Assembly (NCBI RefSeq): GCF_902686445.1
Contig: NC_062222.1
Span: 135,477,035-135,541,034 of the forward strand
Source: Sciurus carolinensis
Lineage: Eukaryota > Chordata > Mammalia > Rodentia > Sciuridae
Length of the DNA: 64,000 nucleotides
Direction: 5' to 3'
The notes under the pieces are model-generated. The model had not been told where the DNA came from. It worked only from the letters and a program-made list of their open reading frames with translations, and ran no database searches. Both the position numbers and the translations under genes were made by a program. Each line of letters opens with the position of its first letter. Within the stretch, counting starts at the first letter, position 1. Below, piece after piece: positions 12,211 through 23,170 of the stretch.

Positions 12211-12902
12211 TTCTGGGCCCTGAGCTGAGGTCACAGGGGCATTTATAGGGAGTTGGGCCTCCTTCCTTAACCAAGGCCACTTTGGCAGGTGTAGCTCTTG
12301 ACCTACGTGGCCAGGACCACCACGGTGCGTAGTTCACAGGTGCAGAACAAAGACAGCGAAGCACTTGTGGCCGTCACTGCCAAGTGGCCTTCTCCACAGG
12401 CAGCGTAACTCAAGATGACTCATGTTTCCCTCCCCGAGAGCCGTATTTCTGAGAACTAAGCCGAGGAGGTGACAGCTGGGACAGCCGTCATTGGTCTAGC
12501 AGTGAGGTGTTGTGGCCGCATCCCTACAGTGTTCAGAAGTTACCGAGTGTAAGAAGGAACTCCTCACGGTGTCCATTGAAAAGCCTGCCAGGGCGTTTTC
12601 GGTAGGGACCGTGGTTAGGAGGTGCCTGTGGAAAGGCTGACCGGAGGTGGAGCTCTCCTCTCCCTGGCTCTTCCTCTCCTGGCTAGCCAGGCCTTGGTGC
12701 TTCATCGGAATGTTCTGGTGATTTCACTTTAATCAGTCAAGAGACTTCTCCAGCCTGGTCTGTGTGTCTGCGTGTGCGTGATGCACACCTGCACCTGTGC
12801 GCACAGCGGCTGCCGGAGTGGTACTGTCCCTCAGAGTGAGAGCCAGTGAGAGAGGGAACCTGTCTTCAGAAGGGACGGGGTAGAGAACGGCTTCCTGTGG
12901 AG
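12211..12902. other. Unassigned sequence
   Basis: No gene or nameable repeat seen. A short TG/GC-alternating stretch lies near 12757-12815. Confidence 0.3.
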
Positions 12903-13331
12903 ATTAAGAAATTTCCAATCATTCACATACAAAGACCTGTACATTATTGGTTAACATTGGAACAGCTAAACATTTGTTCTCTTTTGGTTGGATCCTGCCA
13001 ATTTATTTGAATCTCATTGGGTCCTGCCAAAACTGAATGGTCCTGGGGGAAGAAGGGAGGAGGGAGGGGGTGAACTATGCAGGAGATGAGTCGGGGCTAG
13101 GCCCCCTCCCTGTCCTTGAGAGAGAAGGTTTCCGGGCAGCTGCCCATTTCTCGGACAGATATCTCTTAACAGCCTTGATAAACCCCGGGGGCCCAGGGCG
13201 TCCTGTTTGTCCTGTATTGGCTCTTGAGGGAGCACCTGTGCGCCCTTTCCTGGGGGGAGGTTTTACGGGCCAGTTCCCGAAATGGCTTGTTCATACAACA
13301 TGGCTGCAGAGGTGTCACCATGTTCTCAACA
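12903..13331 (-). repeat. 3' LTR of gammaretroviral ERV, truncated
   Basis: Homologous to 18516-18939. On the minus strand it begins TGTTGAGAACATGG directly after the polypurine tract. Similarity stops near 12903, so about 170 bp of R/U5, including the poly(A) signal, is missing or replaced. Confidence 0.85.
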
Positions 13332-13341
13332 TTCCCCCCTT
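13332..13341 (-). other. Polypurine tract next to 3' LTR
   Basis: Minus strand AAGGGGGGAA abuts the LTR start, the expected plus-strand DNA primer of a retrovirus. A second run (AAAAGGGGGGAATG) occurs at about 13570-13583. Confidence 0.7.
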
Positions 13342-13378
13342 CAGTTGTTCGTAATGAGGAATCATACTCATTTGGGTG

Positions 13379-13471
13379 TCATGCATATTCATCCTCTGGG
13401 GCCAGTATTCTCTCATATTGTTGCCTTAGCAGTATCAGTTGGACCGTCCTTACATGGTCCTTAATAAAAGC
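13379..13471 (-). pseudogene. Possible Env cytoplasmic-tail remnant
   Basis: A short minus-strand open frame of about 30 codons ends at TGA (13381-13379), about 40 bases before the polypurine tract. It includes the motif VQLILLRQQY. Its position and the Gln/Leu-rich, Tyr-containing pattern resemble the end of a gammaretroviral Env tail. The upstream Env sequence is not recognisable. Position carries most of the argument; the similarity itself is weak. Confidence 0.35.
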
Positions 13472-13583
13472 TATTCCAACTTCCAGAGGCAGATGGCTTC
13501 ATGGCTTCATTTCCTCGATTTGACCTGATCCCTATTTCTACACTAACTGCCTGTCCCCAATTCTGGCTTCATTCCCCCCTTTT

Positions 13584-16500
13584 GCTTTAGGAACTCCTAA
13601 CTGCTGTGAGGAAAGGGGGCGCCAATCATTCTGGCTGCTTCGAAGCTGGAAGTGGGCAGCGAGGGGCAAGCAGTTTGGAGTTCCCTTTTAAAAATCGGGT
13701 CAATTGAGGGGTCCAAGGTAGAAGTCTGGTTGGGGAAGAGCAGATTGTAAAGTCATCTGGGGATGGGTGCTTCTATGAGAGAAGAACAAAAGACGTGAGT
13801 ACTGACATGAGATTAGCACAAAATAAATGTTGCAGTATCTGGAACATGCCAATGAATATCATGAAGATGACAGAAGTTAATCTCTCACCAGGAGGTGGAA
13901 GAACTGAGAAATTGTTCCCATAATAAGGCCTAACAAAGACTGGAGAGGACAAGGCCTTTATTTGAGAAGTTTAACATTGTCCAGGTTATCAGGAATGTAA
14001 ACACAACATTTAACTCTTAACGTCATTGATGTCCCCAGAAAATGTAGTTAAGGTACTTAATGTCATCTGATTTTTGTAAAATATCCCTTTATTGGTATAA
14101 CCTGTGTTTAGTAGAGATCTCTATACTTCTGTTACTTAGGGCTAGATAATCATACTAACAGCAAATAGAATTAAGCTTACCTGTGTAAACTGACTAAAAA
14201 TTTCTGACTCTAGCAATTTTTCCTGATAGTTATCAGGCACATTTGCTTAAGAATCTTCCACCTTGTAGCTTCCAGTCTTTATTCTAGTGGGCTAACACAA
14301 GTGTACATCTTAAGTTACATTTAACTATTATATCTTTTAAATGCCCAAGAATGGCTGTATTTTGGTTTTAACTGCTTTGCTGGGTGTCTAAGATCAAGCT
14401 GGTCAAACTGACCTGTTCCTGTCTTGTTAAAGAGTCAGCTGAGTTCCCACAGGGGTCCCTTGTAGAGAACTTAAGAGTAGCTTCTTAGCTCCATTAGTGC
14501 CCTTGGTTAGGTAGGGTCTCCTCGATGAGGTGGCTTCCTTTGAAAGCATCAAGGGATATCTCCATTTTTCTATGACCCTCCTCTGTAGCAGGCGCACTGT
14601 TAGACTTTTCACCCTCTAGTGGCCTCATTAATCTCCTTGATCAGGAGGTTGTGTGGCCCAGAGTTGCAAAGCTCCTTAGAGAAGTCCTCTTGTTCCCTGG
14701 GTTTAGGCTGACTGAGGGCAGAAGATCCAAATACTGGTCTATCTTGCCCTCTGTATTTAATCTCAATCTCTAAATTTGATCTTAACCATCCAGCAAGCCA
14801 GTCTCACCAGTCATAAAGTAAGAGTACTGGGCGTTAACTTCAATATCTATAACTTTACAGTTATTTACCCTTTTATTTAACTGGAGTCTGTATTAGTACT
14901 GGAAGTTACCACTATCTGTTCTATAGGTGATGGTTTATTATCACAAGTTACCTAGGTTGTGGGTTCTTGAAGCAGCTACTTGTGCAAAACATTAACGGTA
15001 ACAGTTTTACAAAATGAAATTAGCAAGAGTAAAAATATATTCAGCTTGTATAATAGCTATCTTAAACTTTGGCTGAGCTATACATTATATCCCCTGATTG
15101 AGATCACAGTAATTTTACAACAAAAACCAATCTCTTGACTATAACTTTAAAAAAGCTGAAGTCTGATTTATTTTGGAGTCACTGTAACATGCAGTAAGGT
15201 GGGAGGCAGAGCCTTATCTCAGGTAAGGCGTGGCTCTTTACAAATCTTAAGTGTTCTAATTCTGATGTTGATCTTTGCTTCTTTCTTAAATGTCATTTTA
15301 AGAAGTTTATATATATTGACTCCTGAGTCTATATGAACACTATTTAAAACAATTTAACATTATATCTAAAACATGAATTAAAGAAAGGCTGAGAGAGCTT
15401 TTAACATTTCTTTTGTATGGCAAAGTGGCAAAATGCTTTTATGTTTCACAATATTAACCTTTAAACAAATCAGGCTCTAACGTTTAAAAATACATTTATA
15501 TTAAAAATTCTTTATCTCAGTGTAAAAAGTAACAAATTTTACATATACCATATTAATAACAGATCCTATAATAGAACATTAAATGATAGAAATAAATCCA
15601 CAATAAAATTTACTCTTTATAAGTTAGAATTACCATTACAGACAAGTTTAATCTGGAGAATAGCAGCTTGATAAATTCCCTGCTTTAAAAACTTGTATAC
15701 CTGGAAAATATGAACACATTTAATATACAAAGAGTGACCATTTCACAATTACCTTGACACTTTTATATTACCAAATTTAGTTTTTAAAGAAAAATTTAGA
15801 CTGTAACATTGTACAATACTCTAACAGTTGTTTAACCATAATTGTATAAAATCTAATTTTTAAGACTAATTGTTCTAAAGAATAAAACTTAATGGACACA
15901 AAGTTAAAAGAGTAAATTAGTGTTTCTAAGAAATCCTTGTCATTTTTCCATATAGGTTAAACTTTGGTTTATATCAGAACATTAGTATTTCACCTTAGGA
16001 AAAACCTTAAATAGCTTTAGCTGTCTCACATACACACAACCAACTTAGTTACACGCAAACTTGTTGAAACTTCCCCTTTACTTACACATAGACTTTCTTA
16101 GCACTTACTTAGACCCTCATGTATTTCATCACACAAGCACTTTCTTACCCAGAAAGATTTTGTTCTTCACTAAATATATTTCCATATCTAGAACCTTTTA
16201 TTTTCTCTTTCCTATCTGTTGACCCCTTTTTGTTCACATTCTGAAACAACTCTTAAGATACGTCTGAATTTAGATAAATTATTCCATTTTAATAAGATTA
16301 AATATTTTGTTATTTATAGTACTCTAATTGAAACACAGTTGAAACTTTTGGAACTCTTTGTATATAGAATTGTTCCTGTTAGGACATAACTCTTAGTAAC
16401 CTTGTTTTTGGTAATGATGCAAAGCAATTTTAAACCCTTTTTATTTACCAATCTATGAAAACACCAATAATGTTTAAGTATGTTACCCCGTGGAATTTAA

Positions 16501-17646
16501 GGAGTTAAAGAGTATTGGATGTGATTTAACAATTAGCATTTTAACTCTGTAAATTAATCAGATGTCTCTAACACATTTGAGTAATCCCATGTCAACAATA
16601 ATTCACTTATTTTGTAAAAAAACAAGGTATCAGACAAGTGTCCTGAACAGTATTTGCCATCTCTTTCCTGTTGAAGGAAAGTCCTAGAAACAATTGATAT
16701 TAGACATTTTATTAACATCGGCATTTCATTAGTTTGACCACCTAGAGACTTGCGAGTTATTTTAAAAGACATTTTACTTTTTATTAGTTTATCCAATTTA
16801 AACTGAACCCTTTTAAATCATGTGAGTTAAAAGTATCTGGATCCATTTTTTAAAATTTTAGTTTTAGGAGAGCTCAATTTTGATACAGACAAAACATGAC
16901 ATCAGACAGCACGGCATACAAATAACACAAAATCAAAGGCCTTGTAACTTTATAGGTGAATCTCCATTGCAATGTAACAGATGTTCAAAAACTTTAGTTG
17001 AATAAAAATCTAGAACTGATCAAAAAGTCATGAGCTCAAAAAAATTCAATTAAAAAAACAAGAGTCCTGGAAAAATGATACGTCCATTAATTACTTTAGT
17101 AAAGTATCATAAAATTTACTTTTGCTGGAGTTCAGGTAAGACTCTTTTTACTTTTTTTTTTTTTTTTTTTCCCCTGGGTTTGAGACCTTTCTTCTACTCA
17201 GACTTCAGGTTTCCTCTATCTACATTTCAATGTAAGCCTTGACTGACATCTGGAAGGAGCTAACAGTTTTTAGCAGAAACTTTGTGCCTAGGACATTTTA
17301 GCCATTTTTATCTGGACAGGCTTGAATGTCAAAGAAAATTATGAGACCTTATTTTCCATTACTTTTGAGAATGAAGCTACTATGCTAAGCTCCTCACTGA
17401 GATATACCATTAGTTATTGAGCCTCGTATGGCTGCCTATCCAGGATTTATTTTCCCCTCAGTGACAAACAGGTCAAATCTTGCTCCATAGGTAAACTGAG
17501 GACAGGAGCTTGAAGTAAGGCCCCTTTTAGATATTCCTGGGGCAGAATATTGTTCTATGGTGGCTATCGTTCAGTAGTATTGAACCTATTGATGGCATAA
17601 TTAAGCTTTATCTTTGAGATCTTATAATTTCTATCAGCTAAGAAGT
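13584..17646 (-). other. AT-rich internal ERV region without recognisable genes
   Basis: This lies between the RT fragment and the 3' end of the gammaretroviral ERV, where pol and env should be. From about 13960 to 17150 it is strikingly AT-rich compared with the GC-rich surroundings. It has no open frame above about 80 codons and no retroviral motif that I recognise. It could be unrelated sequence captured by a non-autonomous element, as in VL30- or ETn-like elements, a separate insertion, or very decayed retroviral sequence. A T-run at 17152-17170 marks its right side. Confidence 0.5.
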
Positions 17647-18198
17647 TTAGGAGCTCTGCAATGGCCTTTTGATATTCCTCCTGGGTGGAGGCACATAAAG
17701 GATGTCATTTACATACTGGAGAACAATTACAGGTGTTTTATCTCTGAACTTTGTTAAGTCCTTAGCTAAGGTTTGTTCGAACAGGTGAGGGCCCTTCTTC
17801 AGGTGGTCCACACCAAAGTTCCGTCCTCTGGCACGGACCTCTGAGAAGTGACTCAGGAGGAAAGTCTTAGGAGTTACCTGAGCCTGTCCCATAATAATGA
17901 GGAGAAAAGGTCCGAGCAGCCCGAAAAGAACAAGGGAGGCAATACACACAGTAAAACAAATTTTCACAGGACTCTCCAACATCCACCCGCCAGTCAGCCA
18001 CACCACTCTCACAGGCGCAATGCCCTTCTCATTCACACTGTCAAAATCAGACCACGGATCCTTCACCAAATAGTCGCCCAGACAGTGTCCAATGGGGACG
18101 TCGGCACGACTCCTGACCGTCGGGGATGTCTCCCACGACTTCCAACAGTGGAACCTCCAGGGTCGCTCGAAACCCTTTCCTTCCACCAAATGAGATTC
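17647..18198 (-). pseudogene. Leader-Gag-RT remnant with in-frame hydrophobic extension
   Basis: One minus-strand frame runs from just after a TGA near 18200 to 17647. The Gag start is the ATG at 17892 (MGQAQVTPKTF), a gammaretroviral matrix N-terminus with the Gly-2 needed for myristoylation. About 30 matrix residues later it jumps into reverse transcriptase (LFEQTLAKDLTKF, then QYVNDILY, where active viruses have YVDD or YMDD), so about 2 kb or more of gag and pol is deleted. Upstream of the Gag ATG the same frame stays open for about 102 codons. The last 24 of these (17964-17893) are strongly hydrophobic, followed at once by Gag. The only ATG in this extension is at 17982. This layout resembles the glycosylated-Gag leader of gammaretroviruses. 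The Asp-to-Asn change in the RT motif would destroy catalysis. Confidence 0.7.
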
Positions 18199-18328
18199 TC
18201 AACCAACTCAAATGGGGACCTGTGTCCCACCAAATGGAGGTGGCCACTCCTCCTTCTGCGGCAAATTTCCTTAGAAACCTTGGTACCGTGGGCTGTTTGT
18301 CTCTCCTGGGGCAGAGTCGGACGATCCT

Positions 18329-18346
18329 ATCCCGGATGAGCCCCCA
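18329..18346 (-). other. Primer-binding site, tRNA-Pro type
   Basis: Minus strand TGGGGGCTCATCCGGGAT matches the gammaretroviral tRNA-Pro primer site at 17 of 18 bases (G to A at position 10). It sits two bases from the 5' LTR, as expected. Confidence 0.8.
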
Positions 18347-18348
18347 AA

Positions 18349-18939
18349 TATTGGGGTTCAATATCGACCGATCCCCAGAGAGTCAAAGTGCACACACGGT
18401 AATGCAAGACACACAATGAGGTTTTATTGCAAGCTCGAGCCTGGACCACAACCAGCCTCTCAGACCACTACCATGGCTGAGTGGGGGCGGCCCCGAGGGA
18501 TGAGAAAGCACTCTACTTAAGAAGTTTCCAATCATTCACAAAGACCTGTACATTATTGGTTAACGTTGGAACAGCTAAACTTTTGTTCTCTTTTGGTTGG
18601 GTCCTGCCAATTTATTTGAATCTCTTTGGGTCCTGCCAAAACTGAATGGTCCTGGGGGAAGAAGGGAGGAGGGAGGGGGTGAACTATGCAGGAGATGAGT
18701 CGGGGCTAGGCCCCCTCCCTGTCCTTGAGAGATAAGGTTTCCGGGCAGCTGCCCATTTCTCAGACAGGTATCTCTTAACAGCCTTGATAAACCCCGGGGG
18801 CCCAGGGCATTCTGTTTGTCCTGTATTGGCTCTTGAGGGAGCACCTGTGCGCCCTTTCCTGGGGGAGGTTTTATGGGCCAGTTCCCTAAATGGCTCGTTC
18901 ATACAACATGGCTGCACAGGTGTCACCTTGTTCTCAATA
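18349..18939 (-). repeat. 5' LTR of gammaretroviral ERV
   Basis: 591 bp on the minus strand, from TATTGAGAACAAGG to GAACCCCAATA. The outermost TG and CA are both altered (TA...TA). It contains an AATAAA signal and, unlike the 3' copy, the complete R/U5 part. Confidence 0.85.
18422..18427 (-). terminator. LTR polyadenylation signal
   Basis: AATAAA on the minus strand in GCAATAAAACC, followed by a GT-rich stretch (TTGTGTGTCTTG), the usual R-region arrangement. Confidence 0.65.
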
Positions 18940-19194
18940 GCCACAGGCGTGAGAGGAGCCCCCGGCCACTCACGAGCTCCTGTGTTTCCAAGACTGGCTT
19001 GGGGCAGCTGCCACCCAGCCCCAGCAAGTTGTCCTGTAGGACCCTGTGCCAGGAGTGGCCAGGTTACTGGTTTTCTGAAGAGGCTGGAAATCCGGATATT
19101 TGTGTGAAATGTTTTGATTTTTAAAGTTCACACCTACGTCAATTCTTTAAAGAAATGCACTGAATAGGTCAAGTAGACAACAGAGGGTCTGCAG

Positions 19195-19280
19195 TCATCA
19201 CCTGTGGATTGAGGCACAGAGAGGTTGAGTGACTCACCAAGGCCACACAGCTGAGCAGCTACAAGGTGAGCAGAGCCAGC
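19195..19280 (-). repeat. MIR SINE fragment
   Basis: Reverse-complement MIR words: GAGGCACAGAGAGGTTGAGTG then CAAGGCCACACAGCTGAGCAG. Confidence 0.7.
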
Positions 19281-19689
19281 AGTCCCAGGCTCTTGATACA
19301 GTTCTGCAAATCCAATGGCCACCGTGGGCGTCCATGGGATGTTTGGGCCAAGAGGAGGTGCCACGGCCTGGAGGGCACCCCTCCACCATGAGACGCTGCC
19401 TGTCAAGGAGATTGGGGCTCCGCAGAGGGGCTGCACTGTCCCTTCGCAGTGGCAGCCTGAGGCCCGGGGTTGGTGTGGCCTTCATGCACCACAGCTGCTT
19501 CTCTTAAAGAGGAGGGAGGAACGAAAAGAGGATGCCAGGAGGCAGCAGGAGAAGGGGAAGCAGAAAGAGACAGAAAAACTCAAATTATTTCTTTGTCAAT
19601 GCGAAGAAAAGGCTTCAGCTCACAAAAGAGGGTGGGTAATTATGACCACTGCCACCGCGGACACCAAAGCTCATCGCAAACCAGTGTTT

Positions 19690-19990
19690 TTTTAAGAATG
19701 CGATGAGAGAGATGATTTCTTTATCCCGATACAATGGAAGTCTCATTCCATCCTGTACCCCAATTACATGCCGAAACGGCTTAGGCTGCTGGGAGAGTGA
19801 GTTTTTAAAGAATTCGAAACATTTCTTTAATTTGCATTTCCACCCTCTGGGGCTGAATAAGGCTGTGCAGAGATGAAATGCAACCTAGATTCCTGCCCCT
19901 GTGGCTGCCTGGATTTACATTTAGGAGCACGCTTTTCTTAAGCAAATGCCTTTTGTAAGTCAAATTCAGTTTTGCAAATATGCCCTGCTC
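19690..19990. other. Candidate conserved non-coding element
   Basis: Non-repetitive, AT-leaning sequence (TTTCTTTAATTTGCATTTCC near 19821, including an ATTTGCAT octamer-like site) in a GC-rich area, with no coding frame. Conservation is only suspected from its texture. Confidence 0.3.
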
Positions 19991-20254
19991 CAGGTTACCT
20001 GGTGGCTGCCGTCCAGGTCCCCGCGGAGTCAGGCCCGAGCCCCTTCACCGAAGCACTGGCTTTGGTTCCTGGCTCCCTTGGGTTGGGCCTGAGTTCATGT
20101 CCGCGTTTGCTTTCAGAAGTGTCCTGCTCCCAACGCTGAAGTACCGGTTGCACTCTGTCCCTATGTCCCTTCTGGGCCCTGCCCTGCTCTCGCCTGAGCA
20201 AAAGGGATGAAAGGTAGATGCTCTCCACCCTTTCCTGACATAGTCAGCTTGTAG

Positions 20255-20345
20255 CTTTGTGACCTGGGACAAGTCACTTAGCATCACCTTATCTCCATAA
20301 CCTCATCTATAAATGCAGGTGGTTGCATCTACCTGACAAGGCGTA
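20255..20345 (+). repeat. MIR SINE fragment
   Basis: MIR core in sense: TTTGTGACCTGGGACAAGTC, then CCTCATCTATAAATG. Confidence 0.7.
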
Positions 20346-20435
20346 GGAGGAGAAGGTGGCCCAGTGTCTGCCGACACACAGCCCAGCCCCTGGCACCGGG
20401 ACAGCTTGGGTTCCTTAGTAGCCAGAGTTAGTGTT

Positions 20436-20625
20436 GTGGTATGTCTGGGCTACTATAACAGAATACCTGAGGATGAGAACTTTATGAGGACAAGAGGTTT
20501 GTTTTCCGCTTGTTTGGGGATCTGAAAGTTCAAGTTTGGGCAGCTTCATCTGACCAGAGCCTCATCCTACATCGGAGCATGACAGGAGAGCCAAAACTCA
20601 TGGGGTAGCCTAGTTTTGTTTTGGT
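20436..20625 (-). mobile_element. MaLR LTR fragment
   Basis: The GGCTACTATAACAGAATACC phrase and the following ACAAGAGGTTTG match the end of a reverse-oriented MaLR LTR like those at 36294 and 57118. It breaks off near 20625. Confidence 0.55.
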
Positions 20626-20689
20626 TCTTATAAAATGCGTAACACCTTAAATTATTATTGATGTGTATTAATTGAACAAATTAATAGGA

Positions 20690-20750
20690 TTCATACATTC
20701 ATGTATCACGAATTGATATTTTCATACATGCATGTATCACGAATTGATGG
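20690..20750 (+). repeat. Short imperfect tandem duplication
   Basis: About 31-bp unit (ATACATTCATGTATCACGAA...) present twice in a row with small differences (CATTCATG versus CATGCATG). Confidence 0.7.
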
Positions 20751-20754
20751 TATA

Positions 20755-21029
20755 TCCATTCACCTTTCTACCCTCCCCCTTCCCCTTCCTTCCCTCCCCC
20801 TCTGCCATGCCCTTTCCAGTCCCAGATAGTCCCTGGGGCCTCCCTGTCTCCCTCCTTCCCTCCCTGCCAGTCTCCCTCTCTGCCTTCCTATCTTCCACAT
20901 ATGAGAGAAAGCATGTGATGTTTGTCTTTCTGTGAATGATTTGTTCTGCTTAAGATGATATATTCCAGTTCCATCCATTTTCCTGTAAATGATGGGATTT
21001 TGTTCTTTTTTATGGCTGGGTAATATATC

Positions 21030-21069
<40 letters not shown>

Positions 21070-21540
21070 CGCACGTGCACATGTGTACACAGGTAGTTTT
21101 CTCTCTCCACCCACCTGTTGGTGGACACCTGGGCTGATTCCACACCTGGGCTGTTGGGACAGAGCTGTGACAGACATGGCCTGCAGGTGCCTCTTGAATG
21201 CTGACTTCATTTCCTTCAGAGGCACCCCGGAAAGTGGGACAGCGGGACCCTGTGGTGCCCCGTTTAGTTTATGAGGAGACTCTGTGCTGCTACCGCCGTG
21301 GCTCATTCACGTTCCCACCCAGTGTGCCGGGCTCCTTTTCCTCCACATGCTCACCTGCCTTTGTTGCTATAGTGGCCCTTCTGACTGGGGTCAGCTGGGC
21401 TCTTGCTGTGGTTTTGACTTGCAGTTCCCTGATGGTGGCCTTGCCTGGTCACTGCCTGCTCTCACAGCTGCTCCTCTGGTCCCCACACCTCCTCACTCTG
21501 GTGAGATGACACCAACCCCTTCTGCGGATGGAGCCAGTGG
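20755..21540 (-). mobile_element. Antisense L1 fragment
   Basis: Antisense L1 wording, clearest at 20940-21030 (GATATATTCCAGTTCCATCC, TATGGCTGGGTAATATATC) and 21350-21450. It starts in a pyrimidine-rich tract (20763-20890) and contains the TG/GC repeat. No intact ORF. Confidence 0.65.
21032..21072 (+). repeat. (TG)n-(CG)n microsatellite
   Basis: About 15 TG units followed by about 5 GC units. This alternating purine-pyrimidine sequence is a classical Z-DNA-prone composition. Confidence 0.9.
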
Positions 21541-23170
21541 CCTGACTGTGACCCCGTAGCTCTCACAGTGACACTGCCGCTCAAAGCCATTGTGTTGGGG
21601 ACTGAGCTTCCAGTACCCGCACCTTGGAGAAGAGACTGCCTCCCAGCCTAGTGAGCTTCCTTCTCAGGGGAGGAAGCAGCTGGCCCCGCACCCAGGCAGC
21701 AGGAGGGTGTGCGAGGGCTGCTGCCCACCGCGAAGGAGAAAGGGGCATTCCCCAAAGAACGACCGGAAGCAAAGGCGTTTTATTTGTTCATTTAACAAAT
21801 AATCGAAATGTTTTCTAAAAAACGGTTTCGGGCTGTGATTCTGGGCATTCCCTGGTGAATGAGGAATGGCCTCGTCCTCTGGGGACCTGGAGGCAGAACG
21901 GCCTGCTCCTGCTGCAGTGCGTGTCCACGCAGAGGAAGGCCTTGGTTCCCTTCTGGAGTCAGGGAGGCTGCCACGCTGGAGCTGTGGCCTCCCCAAATTC
22001 CTACGCTCCGGTCCTGACTCTGAGCCCTTCAGCAGGTGACTGGGGTGGAGAGTGAGTCTCTACGGGGACACTCAGGCTGCCACCAGGGCAGTGGGCAGTC
22101 CTGACCCAGGATGACTGGACCCTGAGAGAATGGGGGGCTCGGACCCTGACACGCAAACGGGCAGAGAACCACGTGAAGAGGAGGTGGGGACCGGCCATGT
22201 ATCCAGGCCATGGGCAGCTTGGCAGGTCCTTGGGGTCTGTGGGAGGAGCCAGCCCCCAGCCTCCCTGGACTGCAGCCTCTAATCTGGGGGATGAGACTGC
22301 CTTATGCCACTGGCCCCTGCGCTCCACTGTGGCAGCCTGTGCACTGGTGGCCTTTCTGGGGCCAGGCTGCCCGAGCCAGTCGCCTTCACTCCGAGGGACT
22401 CTCCCGCTACCACTTGGCCACGGGCTTGCGGGGCTGCCCTCCCTGGCATTGGCACAGGGATGCCCCGGCTGACTCGGCCCAGCCGCTTACCGAGACTCCA
22501 GTGCGTGATGGGAGAGGGAACTCCAGAGGCCTCCGAAGGACCAAGGTGGACGTGGGGCAGCCTCAGAGGAAGGCACAGGCCTGGCCTCAGCGTGGCAGTG
22601 GCCAGTCATGGGCCTCGGTCATCCTGGATGTTCTTTTCTGCCATTGTCTCCTGATCTCTGCTGTGGCTTTGACCCTCAGTGTCCCCCAGAGGCCCATGTC
22701 AGAGGCTGGGCCTCAGGGTGCTGCTGCCAGGAGGGGGACCCTTCTGGACGTGGGGCCTGGCAGAGGCCTTCAGGTCCCTGGGGGGCCCTGAAGGGGACTG
22801 AGGGCCCTGGTCCATTTCCTCTCCTTTCCTGGATCTGGGCTGTGGGTGGCTTTGCTTCCCGGGTGCTCCCTGTCACACGGTGCCACCGCCCCACAGGCCC
22901 AAAGCAAGATTCCCGCAGCGGGTGGGCTCCTCTGCCATTGCCTCAGGTACCACGTTGTAGCGACGGGAAGCTGACTCACACAGGCTGCACTCAGAAGCAG
23001 CGTCCCTCTGGCGACTCTCGGGGAGGTGCTCTAAATGTGCCAGTCCTTCTCCCTCTGCCCGTGGAGAAACTGAGACCTTAGAGGTGACCAGACAAAGCTG
23101 ACCCTGGCTGTTCGCAAGGGACGTCTCTAGAGTCCTTCACGAACTTGAGGAGCCCTGAGTCTTCTGTTAA
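21541..23170. other. GC-rich host sequence, no gene recognised
   Basis: Several long open frames (up to 193 codons at 22210-22791) overlap each other on both strands and have no domain similarity. The composition explains them. Confidence 0.4.

Larger units (their letters stand above)
12903..18939 (-). mobile_element. Defective gammaretrovirus-type (class I) ERV
   Basis: Read on the minus strand: 5' LTR (18939-18349), tRNA-Pro-type primer site (18346-18329), leader, Gag start (17892), a jump into reverse transcriptase (YVND near 17710), a long AT-rich region without recognisable genes, an Env-tail-like fragment, a polypurine tract, then a truncated 3' LTR (13331-12903). The shared LTR part differs at about 16 of 420 positions by eye (about 4%). 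The host flank after 18939 is clean, but the 3' LTR lacks its R/U5 end, so no target duplication can be tested. The primer site, Gag N-terminus and RT motif point to gammaretroviruses. It cannot make virus: most of gag, pol and env is gone. Confidence 0.85.
18940..20435. other. Host sequence with MIR pieces and no gene
   Basis: No exon recognised. Two MIR fragments and one possible conserved block are listed separately. Confidence 0.4.

Noticed and set aside
20888..21145. His/Thr-repeat open frames over the TG/GC repeat
   Set aside because: Direct translation of a microsatellite.
22210..22791. Open frame of 193 codons
   Set aside because: Same reasons: composition-driven, with competing frames and no recognisable motif.
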